DNA of 64,000 nt, from positions 124,001-188,000 of the forward strand of contig NZ_CP139195.1 in NCBI RefSeq assembly GCF_034057115.1, in the 5' to 3' direction. Position numbers and translations under genes: made by a program. The notes beneath the pieces were generated by a model. It saw nothing but the letters and a program-made list of their open reading frames with translations, had not been told where the DNA came from and did not search any database. This DNA comes from Pseudomonas sp. AN-1 (GTDB taxonomy: Bacteria; Pseudomonadota; Gammaproteobacteria; Pseudomonadales; Pseudomonadaceae). Positions 1 to 12,466 of the stretch are shown piece by piece; position 1 is the first letter of the stretch, and every line of letters starts with the position of its first letter.

Positions 1-3341
<3,341 letters not shown>

Positions 3342-3637
3342 GTTGTCCTCACCCTGCTGCACGGATAGACGCAGACGCGCGTGCATTGTCGGGCGCGCGT
3401 CGACCATCGGAACGATGGCGTTCACCGCGACTGGATGCTCCACGACGGAGGAGAACGGCGACTCGGCGCGGGTCGGCGCCGTTGCGGAGCCGATCAGGAC
3501 GAGAGGTCTTGCCTCGGTGCTTCCAGTGCATACCGGATTGCGCGGCCGGTTGCTCCCGGCCGGGCACTGCTTCCGTTGATCGAGCCCTTCCCGTGATGCT
3601 TCCCGTGATGGCAGAAAGGTATCGTCAGTGGAGACCA

Positions 3638-3654
3638 AGCAAGCATGGTGCCAG
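3638..3654 (-). promoter_or_regulatory. Sigma-54 (RpoN) -24/-12 promoter for the multicopper oxidase
   Basis: On the minus strand the site reads CTGGCACCATGCTTGCT. It matches the RpoN consensus YTGGCACGRNNNTTGCW at every fixed position except one G, with correct GG-to-GC spacing. It points toward the oxidase gene. In P. putida GB-1, manganese oxidation depends on the RpoN-type response regulator MnxR, which fits a sigma-54-controlled metal oxidase. The distance of about 290 bases to the start codon is long. Confidence 0.65.
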
Positions 3655-3741
3655 GCGGCACGGAGCCATCGCCAGGCGCGGCAGCCAAGGGCGGGCAGCG
3701 CCTGCCCCCCAGGCGAGGCCTCGTACCTGGCGTCGGGGGGT

Positions 3742-3755
3742 GGGGAACTTTCCCC
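3742..3755. promoter_or_regulatory. Candidate enhancer (upstream activator) palindrome
   Basis: GGGGAACTTTCCCC is an inverted repeat (GGGGAA/TTCCCC with a 2-base centre) placed about 90-100 bases upstream of the sigma-54 site. That is the usual position for the binding site of an enhancer-binding protein. The assignment is inference from spacing and symmetry only. Confidence 0.35.
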
Positions 3756-3799
3756 GTGGCTGGGGGTATCGGCCCCGGTTGTGGGGAAGGCGCCGTCCC

Positions 3800-4201
3800 T
3801 CAGGGCCGGCCGAGAGTCTTCTGGCGGAGGATGTAGAGGGTCACCAGCACGGCGCTGGTCAGCATGAACAGGCGGGCCGGCAGCAGCGGCACCAGGTAGC
3901 AGGACAGCAGGATGCTCGCCCACATCAGGCCGATGGCCCAGGCCTTGGCGCGGAAGGGGATGCCCTGGCCGTCGAGGTAGTCGCGGATCCACGGGCCGAG
4001 GCGCGGGTGGGTGACCAGCCAGACGTAGACGCGCCGCGAGCTGCGCACGAAGCAGGCGGCGGCCAGCAGCAGGAAGGGGGTGGTGGGCAGCACCGGCAGG
4101 AAGATGCCGAGCACGCCCAGCGCCACGCTCAGCCAGCCGATGCCCAGCAGCAGCCAGCGCAGCCAGGCGTGACGTATCTCGGCGGGTTCGCGTGGCGCCA
4201 T
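3800..4201 (-). CDS. DUF454 / YbaN-family inner-membrane protein
   Basis: A 133-residue protein with the DUF454 hallmark in its first half: a hydrophobic stretch running into FLPVLPTTPFLLLAAACF (about residues 33-51), then a basic loop, WL..HP.LGPWI, and two further membrane segments near residues 86-125. Family members such as E. coli YbaN are small inner-membrane proteins of unknown role. It lies 10 bases after the UPF0149 gene on the same strand and is probably co-transcribed with it. Confidence 0.8.
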   Translation of the reverse strand: MAPREPAEIRHAWLRWLLLGIGWLSVALGVLGIFLPVLPTTPFLLLAAACFVRSSRRVYVWLVTHPRLGPWIRDYLDGQGIPFRAKAWAIGLMWASILLSCYLVPLLPARLFMLTSAVLVTLYILRQKTLGRP

Positions 4202-4211
4202 GCGGCGCGGC

Positions 4212-4799
4212 TCAGTGCTGGCGGGGCTTGAGCAGCGCCGGCTTCTCTTCCGGAGCCTGGCAGAGCAGGAACAGCGCGGTAAGCAGCTCGGGGATCTGGT
4301 CGATCATGCTGTCGACCAGGTCACGGTCGCTGGCGATCTCGGCGAACTCCGGCTCCTCGTCGAACAGGCCGGAGCCGACCATGATCGGCAGCAGCAGCTC
4401 GCTGACCTCGTCCTCGGCGTTCTCGAACCACACGGCCTCGCGCAGGAACACGCCCTCCATGAAGCCGATGCACCAGCCGCGCAGGTCGGAGTCGTCGGGG
4501 TCGTCGCCCAGATCGAGGTCGCAGGGCAGCTCCATGTCCTCGTCGCTGGCCAGCTGGCGGCCGATGTGCGCCTTGAGCTGGATCAGCGAGGCTTCGATCT
4601 CCTCGCGCTCGGCGTCGCTGCGGTAGTGCGGCGGCTCGGCGAACAGGGCGTCGATCCACTCGCGCTCCGGTACCGGATCGGGGCAGATGGACAGGGCGGT
4701 CAGGTAACCGTGGGCGGCCACGTAGTCCAGCGCTTCCTCATGCAGGTCGTCGGCATCGAGAAAGGCTTGCAGGCGGGACAGTTGCTCGGCGAAGGACAT
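4212..4799 (-). CDS. UPF0149 (YgfB/YecA) family protein
   Basis: A 195-residue acidic, helical protein. The start chosen is the ATG at 4799 (MSFAEQLSRLQ), which gives the usual family length; an upstream in-frame ATG would add 38 unlikely residues. The conserved GWCIGFMEGV segment (about residues 115-125) and the acidic C-terminal half are typical of UPF0149. No SEC-C zinc motif is present, so it is the short form. P. aeruginosa YgfB acts as a regulatory protein, but no specific role can be assigned here. It is transcribed divergently from recQ. Confidence 0.8.
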   Translation of the reverse strand: MSFAEQLSRLQAFLDADDLHEEALDYVAAHGYLTALSICPDPVPEREWIDALFAEPPHYRSDAEREEIEASLIQLKAHIGRQLASDEDMELPCDLDLGDDPDDSDLRGWCIGFMEGVFLREAVWFENAEDEVSELLLPIMVGSGLFDEEPEFAEIASDRDLVDSMIDQIPELLTALFLLCQAPEEKPALLKPRQH

Positions 4800-4895
4800 C
4801 GGGACACTACCTCGGGAAGAATGCGCGCTCGATTGTAGACGAGCAGTGGGCGCGCTGCCAGGCGAGTGGCGCACGGAACCGGGTGCGGGCTGGCG

Positions 4896-4901
4896 TATAA
4901 T
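4896..4901 (+). promoter_or_regulatory. -10 element of the recQ promoter
   Basis: A perfect TATAAT lies 24 bases before the recQ ATG and would give a very short leader containing the GGAGG ribosome site. The -35 position is weak. Confidence 0.45.
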
Positions 4902-4924
4902 GCCCGGCTTCATCCGGAGGCCCC

Positions 4925-7066
<2,142 letters not shown>

Positions 7067-7107
7067 GCCGGCGCACTGTCCCCCATCGGGTTGCTGACGG
7101 GGGAGAG

Positions 7108-7136
7108 TTGCGGATAAATACTTAGCAGGCTAATGT
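7108..7136 (+). promoter_or_regulatory. Promoter with embedded SlyA/MarR-type operator
   Basis: A -35 TTGCGG (7108-7113) and -10 TAATGT (7131-7136) are separated by exactly 17 bases. The inverted repeat TTAGCAGGCTAA (7122-7133) sits across the spacer and the -10 box and differs by one base from the SlyA consensus TTAGCAAGCTAA. A further half-site, TTAGC, follows at 7137-7141. A bound MarR protein here would block polymerase, so autorepression of the marR-MFS pair is expected. Confidence 0.6.
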
Positions 7137-7166
7137 TTAGCTTGTTGATATTTAGGAGGGTATGAA

Positions 7167-7598
7167 ATGGCGCATTCCGATCACCGCCTCGGCGCCGAGG
7201 TCGCCCTGCTGGCGCGCACCTGGCGGGCCGAGCTGGACCGCCGCCTCAGCCACCTCGGCCTGTCGCAGGCGCGCTGGCTGGTGCTGCTGCACCTGGCCCG
7301 GCATGCGGAGGCGCCGACCCAGAGCGAGCTGGCGGCGCTGGTCGGCGTCGAGTGCGCGACCCTGGCGCGCCTGCTCGACGGCCTCGAGGCGCAGCAGCTG
7401 GTGCGCCGGGTGACGGTGGCCGAGGACCGCCGCGCCAAGCGCATCGAGCTGCTGCCGCAGACCGCCGCGCTCATCGCGCAGATCGAGGCGATCGCCGGCG
7501 AGCTGCGCAACGAGGTGCTCGCCGACATCGACCAGCAGGAGCTGGAGGTCTGCCAGCGGGTGCTCGGCCGGATGCAGGCCAACCTGGAGCGGCTGTGA
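7167..7598 (+). CDS. MarR-family transcriptional regulator (SlyA-like)
   Basis: A 143-residue winged-helix repressor. The DNA-binding region runs from about residue 30 to 100: LSQARWLVLLHL, then TQSELAALVGVECATLARLLDGLEAQ as recognition helices, then the wing RRVTVAEDRRAKRIEL. A terminal helix for dimerisation follows. The start at 7167 has the ribosome site GGAGGG; the ATG five bases earlier is in another frame. Its stop overlaps the MFS start by one base, so the two form an operon, and the operator upstream suggests it represses both until a ligand binds. Confidence 0.9.
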   Translation: MAHSDHRLGAEVALLARTWRAELDRRLSHLGLSQARWLVLLHLARHAEAPTQSELAALVGVECATLARLLDGLEAQQLVRRVTVAEDRRAKRIELLPQTAALIAQIEAIAGELRNEVLADIDQQELEVCQRVLGRMQANLERL

Positions 7599-8998
7599 TG
7601 GGGCACGACCTCGATGCCTTGCGCGAGCGCTTCGGCGCCCGCTACCCGGCCTGGCTGCTGGCCCTGCTGATCCTCTCCACCATGACCATGGTGCTGGCCT
7701 CCACCAGCGTCAACGTCGCCCTGCCGGCGATCATGGCCGAGTTCGCCATCGGCCGGCCGCTGGCGCAGTGGCTGATCACCGGCTTCCTCGCCGCGATGAC
7801 CTCGGGCCTGCTGCTGTCGTCCTGGGCGCAGGCGCGCTTCGGCGCCAGGCGCACCCTGCTGGGCACCTTCGGCCTGTTCATGGCCACCTCGCTGGTGGCG
7901 CCGCTGGTGACCTCGATCTGGCCGCTGATCGGCCTGCGCATCGTCCAGGGCCTGTGCGCCGGCCTGGTCCAGCCGCTGGCCATGGTGCTGATCTTCCGCT
8001 CCTTCCCCGACCGCGGCCGCGGCCTGGCGCTCGGCCTGTTCGGCCTCGGCGCGATGATGGCGCCGGCGCTGGGGCCGACCCTGGCCGGCTATGTGGTCGA
8101 TCACTTCGGCTGGAGCGCGATCTTCTGGCTGCCGGCGCCGATCTGCGTGATCAGCGTGATCGGCGGCGCCCGCCTGCTGCCGAGCTTCCGCTCGCTGACC
8201 CCGCCGCGCCTGGACGTGCCGGGCTTCGTCCTGCTCAATCTGGCGCTGTTCGGCATCCTCGGCGGTCTGGCCGAGGCGCAGCGCTTCGGCTGGCTGGCCG
8301 GCGTGACCCTGGTGCCCGGCGGCATCGGCCTGGCCTGCCTGGCGGCCTTCCTCTGGCGCTGCAGCCGCCACGAGGCGCCGCTGCTGCCGCTGCGCCTGTG
8401 GCGCAACGCCAGCTTCCGGCGCACCAGCTGGGTGGCGATGGTGCTCGGCGTCGGTCTGTTCGGCGTCACCTACCTGATCCCGCTGTACGTGCAGACGGTG
8501 GAGCACTACAGCGCCGCCGACGCCGGCCTGGTGCTGCTGCCCACCGGCCTGGTGCTGGGCGTCGCCGCCTTCGTCGGCGGCTGGCTGAGCGACCGCCTGG
8601 CGGCGCGCTGGCTGCTGGTCGGCGGTCTGGCGCTGCTGGCGCTGTCCGCCGCCGGCCAGGCGCTGCTGGGCGATGAGGGCGGCTTCTGGGCGATCTGCGC
8701 CTGGGCTTCGCTGGGGCGCTTCGGCCTCGGCGGCATCCTGCCCGGGGTGAGCACCGCGGCGGTGCAGGACCTGCCGGCCGAGGAGCTGTCCAGCGCCACC
8801 GGCGCCACCACCTTCATGCGTCAGCTCGGTGGGGCGCTGGGCATCAACCTGCTGACCTTCTTCCTCGAATGGCGCCACGAGGCCGAAGGCGGCGATGCCC
8901 TGGGCAATGCCCTGGCCTTCCAGCAGAGCTTCTGGCTGCTGGCCGCGCTGTTCGCCCTGGCGATCTGGCCGGCCTGGCGCCTGCGTGGCAATCGCTGA
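7598..8998 (+). CDS. MFS multidrug efflux transporter (DHA2/EmrB-like)
   Basis: A 466-residue inner-membrane protein with about 14 predicted membrane segments, as expected for the DHA2 drug:H+ antiporter group. The first segment carries ASTSVNVALPAI (the family's D/N-x-VNVALP motif) and is followed by the loop QARFGARRTLLG, corresponding to MFS motif A. Motif C-like GLGAMMAPALGPTLAGY lies near residues 145-165. Translational coupling to the MarR gene suggests inducible export of a toxic compound. The substrate is unknown. Confidence 0.88.
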   Translation: MGHDLDALRERFGARYPAWLLALLILSTMTMVLASTSVNVALPAIMAEFAIGRPLAQWLITGFLAAMTSGLLLSSWAQARFGARRTLLGTFGLFMATSLVAPLVTSIWPLIGLRIVQGLCAGLVQPLAMVLIFRSFPDRGRGLALGLFGLGAMMAPALGPTLAGYVVDHFGWSAIFWLPAPICVISVIGGARLLPSFRSLTPPRLDVPGFVLLNLALFGILGGLAEAQRFGWLAGVTLVPGGIGLACLAAFLWRCSRHEAPLLPLRLWRNASFRRTSWVAMVLGVGLFGVTYLIPLYVQTVEHYSAADAGLVLLPTGLVLGVAAFVGGWLSDRLAARWLLVGGLALLALSAAGQALLGDEGGFWAICAWASLGRFGLGGILPGVSTAAVQDLPAEELSSATGATTFMRQLGGALGINLLTFFLEWRHEAEGGDALGNALAFQQSFWLLAALFALAIWPAWRLRGNR

Positions 8999-9055
8999 GG
9001 CGGCAGGCGGGGCGCTATCATGGCGGCCCGCCCGTTTTCCGTTCAGGACCCCGCG

Positions 9056-9349
9056 ATGAGCATCGGCAGACCCGAAGTCGAGATCACCTACTGCACCCAG
9101 TGCCAATGGCTGCTGCGCGCCGCCTGGCTGGCGCAGGAACTGCTGTCCACCTTCGGCGACGATCTGGGCAAGGTCAGCCTGGTGCCGGGCACCGGCGGGG
9201 TGTTCCGCATCACCTGCGACGGCGTCGAGATCTGGGAGCGCAAGGCCGACGGCGGCTTCCCCGAGGCCAAGGTGCTCAAGCAGCGCGTGCGCGACCGCAT
9301 CGATCCGGGTCGCGACCTCGGCCACAGCGACCGTCCGCGCCGCGAGTGA
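9056..9349 (+). CDS. SelT/SelW/SelH (Rdx)-family redox protein
   Basis: A 97-residue thioredoxin-like protein. The N-terminal strand is followed by the CxxC motif CTQC (about residues 13-16), in the position where vertebrate SelW has CxxU. GTGGVFRITCDG and FPEAKVLKQRVRD are the conserved later elements of the family. The start at 9056 is chosen because it places the first strand and the CxxC correctly. The reductase partner and substrate are unknown. It is a single gene 57 bases after the MFS gene. Confidence 0.85.
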   Translation: MSIGRPEVEITYCTQCQWLLRAAWLAQELLSTFGDDLGKVSLVPGTGGVFRITCDGVEIWERKADGGFPEAKVLKQRVRDRIDPGRDLGHSDRPRRE

Positions 9350-9581
9350 CGAAGTGCGCCGACGAGCGGCGCACTTTCCCGGCTGTGACTATGCTGCGTT
9401 AACGAGGCCCCGCGCCCATGCGCGGCGCCTCCTGACGCCAGCAAAGATCCTGCAGCTCCAGCCGGAGGTGGCTGATGGACTGTGCCCAGCCTTGCCCGTC
9501 GAAATGCGCACGTCGTCCGTCGCGTCCGCGGACTGCCCCGGCTCCTGCCGTTTCCCGTGACCGTCTGCGCAGGGCGCGACC

Positions 9582-10625
9582 ATGCGGTTGCTGATCGTCA
9601 GCGACACCTGGGAGCCGCGGGTCAGCGGCGTGGTCACCTGCCTGCGCGCGCTGGTGATGGAGCTGGAGGAGCTGGGCTGCGAGGTGGGCGTGCTGTCGCC
9701 GCTGGATTTCCGCTCGCTGCCCTGCCCGGGATACCCCGAGATCGCCCTGGCATGGGACATCTGGCGGGTGGCGGCGAGGATCGAGGCGTTCGCCCCGGAC
9801 GCCGTGCACCTGGCCACCGAAGGGCCGCTCGGCTGGGCGGCGCGGCACTGGCTGCAGCGCCGCGGACTGGCCTTCTCCACCGCCATGCACACGCGCTTTC
9901 CCGAGTTCGTCCATGCCCGCTGGCCGGTGATCCCGCTCAGCCTGGGCTATGCGTGGATGCGCGCCTTCCACCGGCCGAGCGATGCGGTACTGGTCAGTAC
10001 CGTGCGCATGCAGGCCGAGTTCGCCCGCCAGGGCTTCGCCCATCTCGGCCTGTGGCGCAAGGGCGTCGATATCCGCCAGTTCCAGCCGCGCCTCGAGCCG
10101 GACGAGGGCGCGCCGGTGTTCCTCTACGTCGGCCGCCTGGCGCCGGAGAAGACCCTGGAGGCCTTCCTCGACCTCGAGCTGCCGGGCGAGAAGCGCGTGG
10201 TCGGCGACGGCCCGCTGCGCGGTGAGCTGCAGCGACGCTATCCGCAGGTGCGCTTTCTTGGCTACCTGCGCGGCGAGACGCTGGCCGAGGCCTACCGCAG
10301 CGCCAGCGTGCTGGTGTTCCCCTCGCGCACCGACACCCTCGGCCTGGTGATGCTCGAGGCGCTGGCCTGCGGCACGCCGGTGGCCGCCTTCCCGGTCAGC
10401 GGCCCGCTGGACGTGCTGCGCCAGGGCGTCAGCGGGGTGATGGACGAGGACCTGCAGCGCGCCTGTCTGCAGGCGCTCGAGCTGGACCGGCGCGCCTGCG
10501 CCGAGGAAGCGCGGCGCCAGTCCTGGCAGGCCTCCGCACTGGAGTTCCTCGCCCGCCAGCCGCGCCTGGACGGCGCTCCCTGTCTGCCGGCCGAGCGGCT
10601 CAGCGCCGAACGCGCCGCACCCTGA
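9582..10625 (+). CDS. GT4 glycosyltransferase, Agt-like (paralogue 1)
   Basis: A 347-residue GT-B fold glycosyltransferase. The N-terminal acceptor half begins MRLLIVSDTWEPRVSGV. The donor half has GRLAPEKTLEAFLDLELPG and the ExxxxxxxE-type signature in DTLGLVMLEALACGTP. It is strikingly similar to the gene at 12463: 43 of the first 60 residues are identical by eye, so this is a local duplication. Relatives include the diacylglycerol glycosyltransferases (Agt) that make glucosyl- or glucuronosyl-diacylglycerol when phosphate is short. This copy has no phosphoesterase partner of its own and no clear Pho box. A mannosyltransferase role is the main alternative. Confidence 0.82.
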   Translation: MRLLIVSDTWEPRVSGVVTCLRALVMELEELGCEVGVLSPLDFRSLPCPGYPEIALAWDIWRVAARIEAFAPDAVHLATEGPLGWAARHWLQRRGLAFSTAMHTRFPEFVHARWPVIPLSLGYAWMRAFHRPSDAVLVSTVRMQAEFARQGFAHLGLWRKGVDIRQFQPRLEPDEGAPVFLYVGRLAPEKTLEAFLDLELPGEKRVVGDGPLRGELQRRYPQVRFLGYLRGETLAEAYRSASVLVFPSRTDTLGLVMLEALACGTPVAAFPVSGPLDVLRQGVSGVMDEDLQRACLQALELDRRACAEEARRQSWQASALEFLARQPRLDGAPCLPAERLSAERAAP

Positions 10626-10629
10626 GCGG

Positions 10630-11481
10630 TCAGCGCGGCAGGCGTGCGCTGACGAAGGTGGCCAGCACGATCAGCGCGCCGCCGCCGAAGATGCGCAGGC
10701 TCGGTATCTCGGCGAACAGCAGCCAGGCGAAGCAGATCCCGTAGACCGGCTCCATGGCGAACACCACCGCGGCGGTGCGCGCCTTGAGCACGCGCAGGCT
10801 GGAGACGAACAGGCTGTGGGCGAGACCGGTGCACAGCACACCGAGCAGCGCCAGCCACAGCCAGTCCAGCGGCGCGATGGCCGGCAGCTGCGGTGCTGCC
10901 AGCGGCAAGAGGCACAGGGCGATGGTCAGGTTCTGCCACAGCGCCGCCTGCGCCGGCTCGATGCCGCGGGCGCTGACCCGGTTGGTCAGCGACAGCAGGG
11001 CGAACAGCAGCCCGGACAGTACCGCCCACAGCAGGCCCTGACTGGCCTGGCTGGCCAGCTCGAACTGCGGCGTCACCAGTACCAGGCCCAGGCAGACCAG
11101 GCCGACCACGGCGAACTCGCCCGCGCGCAGCCGCTCGCGGAACAGCAGGCCCTCGAGCAGCAGGGTGAAGGCCGGGAAGCTGGCGAAGCCGAGGGTGGCG
11201 ATGGCCACGCCGGATACCTTGACCGCGTGGAAGAAGGTCAGCCAGTGGGCGCCGAGCAGCAGTCCGCCGAGCGCCAGCAGGGCCAGCTGACGCAGGCTGG
11301 GGCGGCCAGCGGAAGCATTGCGGGCGAGGGCGAGGAACAGGCCGAGGGCGAGCACGGCGAACGCCGCGCGCCCGGCGGTGATCGCCAGCGGCGCGGCTTC
11401 GGCCAGCTTGCCGAACACCCCGGTGAGGCCGAACAGCAGGGCGCCGAGGTGCACGGCGAGCAGGGCGTTGCGCGGGGTCAT
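10630..11481 (-). CDS. EamA-family (DMT) transporter
   Basis: A 283-residue inner-membrane protein with ten predicted membrane helices arranged as two EamA repeats (about residues 5-138 and 148-280). The second repeat ends with the family pattern AAVVFAMEPVYG..FAWLLFAEIPS. Members export amino acids, metabolites or drugs; the substrate cannot be told. It lies between the two glycosyltransferases on the opposite strand, 4 bases from the end of the first, and shares the upstream region that carries the Pho box. Confidence 0.88.
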   Translation of the reverse strand: MTPRNALLAVHLGALLFGLTGVFGKLAEAAPLAITAGRAAFAVLALGLFLALARNASAGRPSLRQLALLALGGLLLGAHWLTFFHAVKVSGVAIATLGFASFPAFTLLLEGLLFRERLRAGEFAVVGLVCLGLVLVTPQFELASQASQGLLWAVLSGLLFALLSLTNRVSARGIEPAQAALWQNLTIALCLLPLAAPQLPAIAPLDWLWLALLGVLCTGLAHSLFVSSLRVLKARTAAVVFAMEPVYGICFAWLLFAEIPSLRIFGGGALIVLATFVSARLPR

Positions 11482-11571
11482 GGGCGGCGACTCGCGGGGG
11501 CGGGCGACGGCAGGTGCGGGGGCATGCGGTGGTTCCGGGCAAAGGTGCCCAGTTTACCCGTCTGCCGGCGC

Positions 11572-11600
11572 CTGTCATCGCCCTGCCGCCGGGCTGTCAT
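11572..11600 (+). promoter_or_regulatory. Pho box (PhoB binding site) of the plcP-agt operon
   Basis: Two exact CTGTCAT repeats (11572-11578 and 11594-11600) lie 22 bases apart, with a degenerate unit CTGCCGC exactly between them at 11583. The spacing is the 11-base period of PhoB half-sites. A -10-like TACACG follows at about 11607, and the plcP start is at 11654. This predicts direct activation under phosphate starvation. Confidence 0.8.
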
Positions 11601-11653
11601 TCGGCGTACACGGCGGCGCCGCACCATCGGGGCAAACCCGCCGGAGGCCGTCG

Positions 11654-12466
11654 ATGACCCTAGCCCAGCCGCTCCTGCCCAAGTGCAAGCAGTACGTGCG
11701 CACCCTGTGGATCTCCGACGTGCACCTGGGGACCCGCGATTGCCAGGCCGAGCGCCTGGAGGCCTTCCTCAAGGGCTATGCGCCCGAGCGGGTCTACCTG
11801 GTCGGCGACATCATCGACGGCTGGAAGCTGCGCAGCTCGGTGTTCTGGCCGCAGAGCCACACCAACGTGATCCGCCGGCTGATCAACATGAGCCGGCGCG
11901 GCACCGAGGTGATCTACGTCACCGGCAACCACGACGAATGCCTGCGCCGCTATGCCGACCTGGTGCTGGGCAACATCCGCCTGGTCGACGAGGCCGAGCA
12001 CCTGACCGCCGACGGCCGCCGCCTGCTGGTGCTGCACGGCGACCAGTTCGACGTGATCACCCGCTACCACCGCTGGCTGGCCTTCCTCGGCGACTCCGCC
12101 TACGAGGTCACCCTGACCCTCAACCGCTGGCTCAACCACTGGCGCCAGCGCTGGGGCTACGGCTACTGGTCGCTGTCGGCCTGGCTCAAGCACAAGGTCA
12201 AGGGCGCGGTCAGCTACATCAGCGAGTTCGAGGAGGCGCTGGCCCACGAGTGCACCCGCCGCGGCTTCCACGGCGTGGTCTGTGGCCACATCCATCACGC
12301 CGAGATCCGCCGCATCGGCGCCATCGAGTACCTCAACTGCGGCGACTGGGTGGAGTCGTGCACGGCGCTGATCGAACACCTGGACGGGCGCATCGAGCTG
12401 TACCGCCTGGCCGCCGGCGGCGGGCTGCCGGTCGCGGCCGAGCCGCTGGCGGAGACGCTGACATGA
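11654..12466 (+). CDS. plcP: PlcP-like metallophosphoesterase (phospholipase for lipid remodelling)
   Basis: A 270-residue calcineurin-like phosphoesterase with all five metal motifs: SDVHLG (D22, H24), GDIIDG (D52), GNHDE (N92-D94), HGDQFD (H128) and GHIHHAEI (H212, H214). Such proteins are often labelled UDP-2,3-diacylglucosamine hydrolase, but LpxH itself is shorter and not paired with a glycosyltransferase. Here the stop codon overlaps an Agt-like glycosyltransferase by four bases and a strong Pho box lies upstream, which is the arrangement of PlcP. PlcP releases diacylglycerol from phospholipids for glycolipid synthesis during phosphate limitation. The start at 11654 fits the motif spacing. 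Confidence 0.8.
   Translation: MTLAQPLLPKCKQYVRTLWISDVHLGTRDCQAERLEAFLKGYAPERVYLVGDIIDGWKLRSSVFWPQSHTNVIRRLINMSRRGTEVIYVTGNHDECLRRYADLVLGNIRLVDEAEHLTADGRRLLVLHGDQFDVITRYHRWLAFLGDSAYEVTLTLNRWLNHWRQRWGYGYWSLSAWLKHKVKGAVSYISEFEEALAHECTRRGFHGVVCGHIHHAEIRRIGAIEYLNCGDWVESCTALIEHLDGRIELYRLAAGGGLPVAAEPLAETLT

Larger units (their letters stand above)
3342..3799. other. Long intergenic region upstream of the multicopper oxidase gene
   Basis: This 458-base stretch has no convincing gene. The short open frames in it have no ribosome site and no family resemblance. It holds a sigma-54-type promoter (3638-3654) and a palindrome (3742-3755), both described separately. It also holds an 11-base sequence, TTCCCGTGATG, repeated directly at 3588-3598 and 3600-3610, just downstream of the predicted transcription start. 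If the promoter is right, the leader is almost 290 bases long, leaving room for post-transcriptional control. Confidence 0.6.

Noticed and set aside
9383-9400. Possible Pho box CTGTGAC-N4-CTGCGTT upstream of the first glycosyltransferase
   Set aside because: Only 5/7 and 4/7 matches, and it lies about 180 bases from the start codon. Much weaker than the site at 11572.
11654-12466. LpxH (UDP-2,3-diacylglucosamine hydrolase) for the phosphoesterase
   Set aside because: The Pho box and the overlap with an Agt-like glycosyltransferase fit PlcP better; lipid A genes are not nearby.
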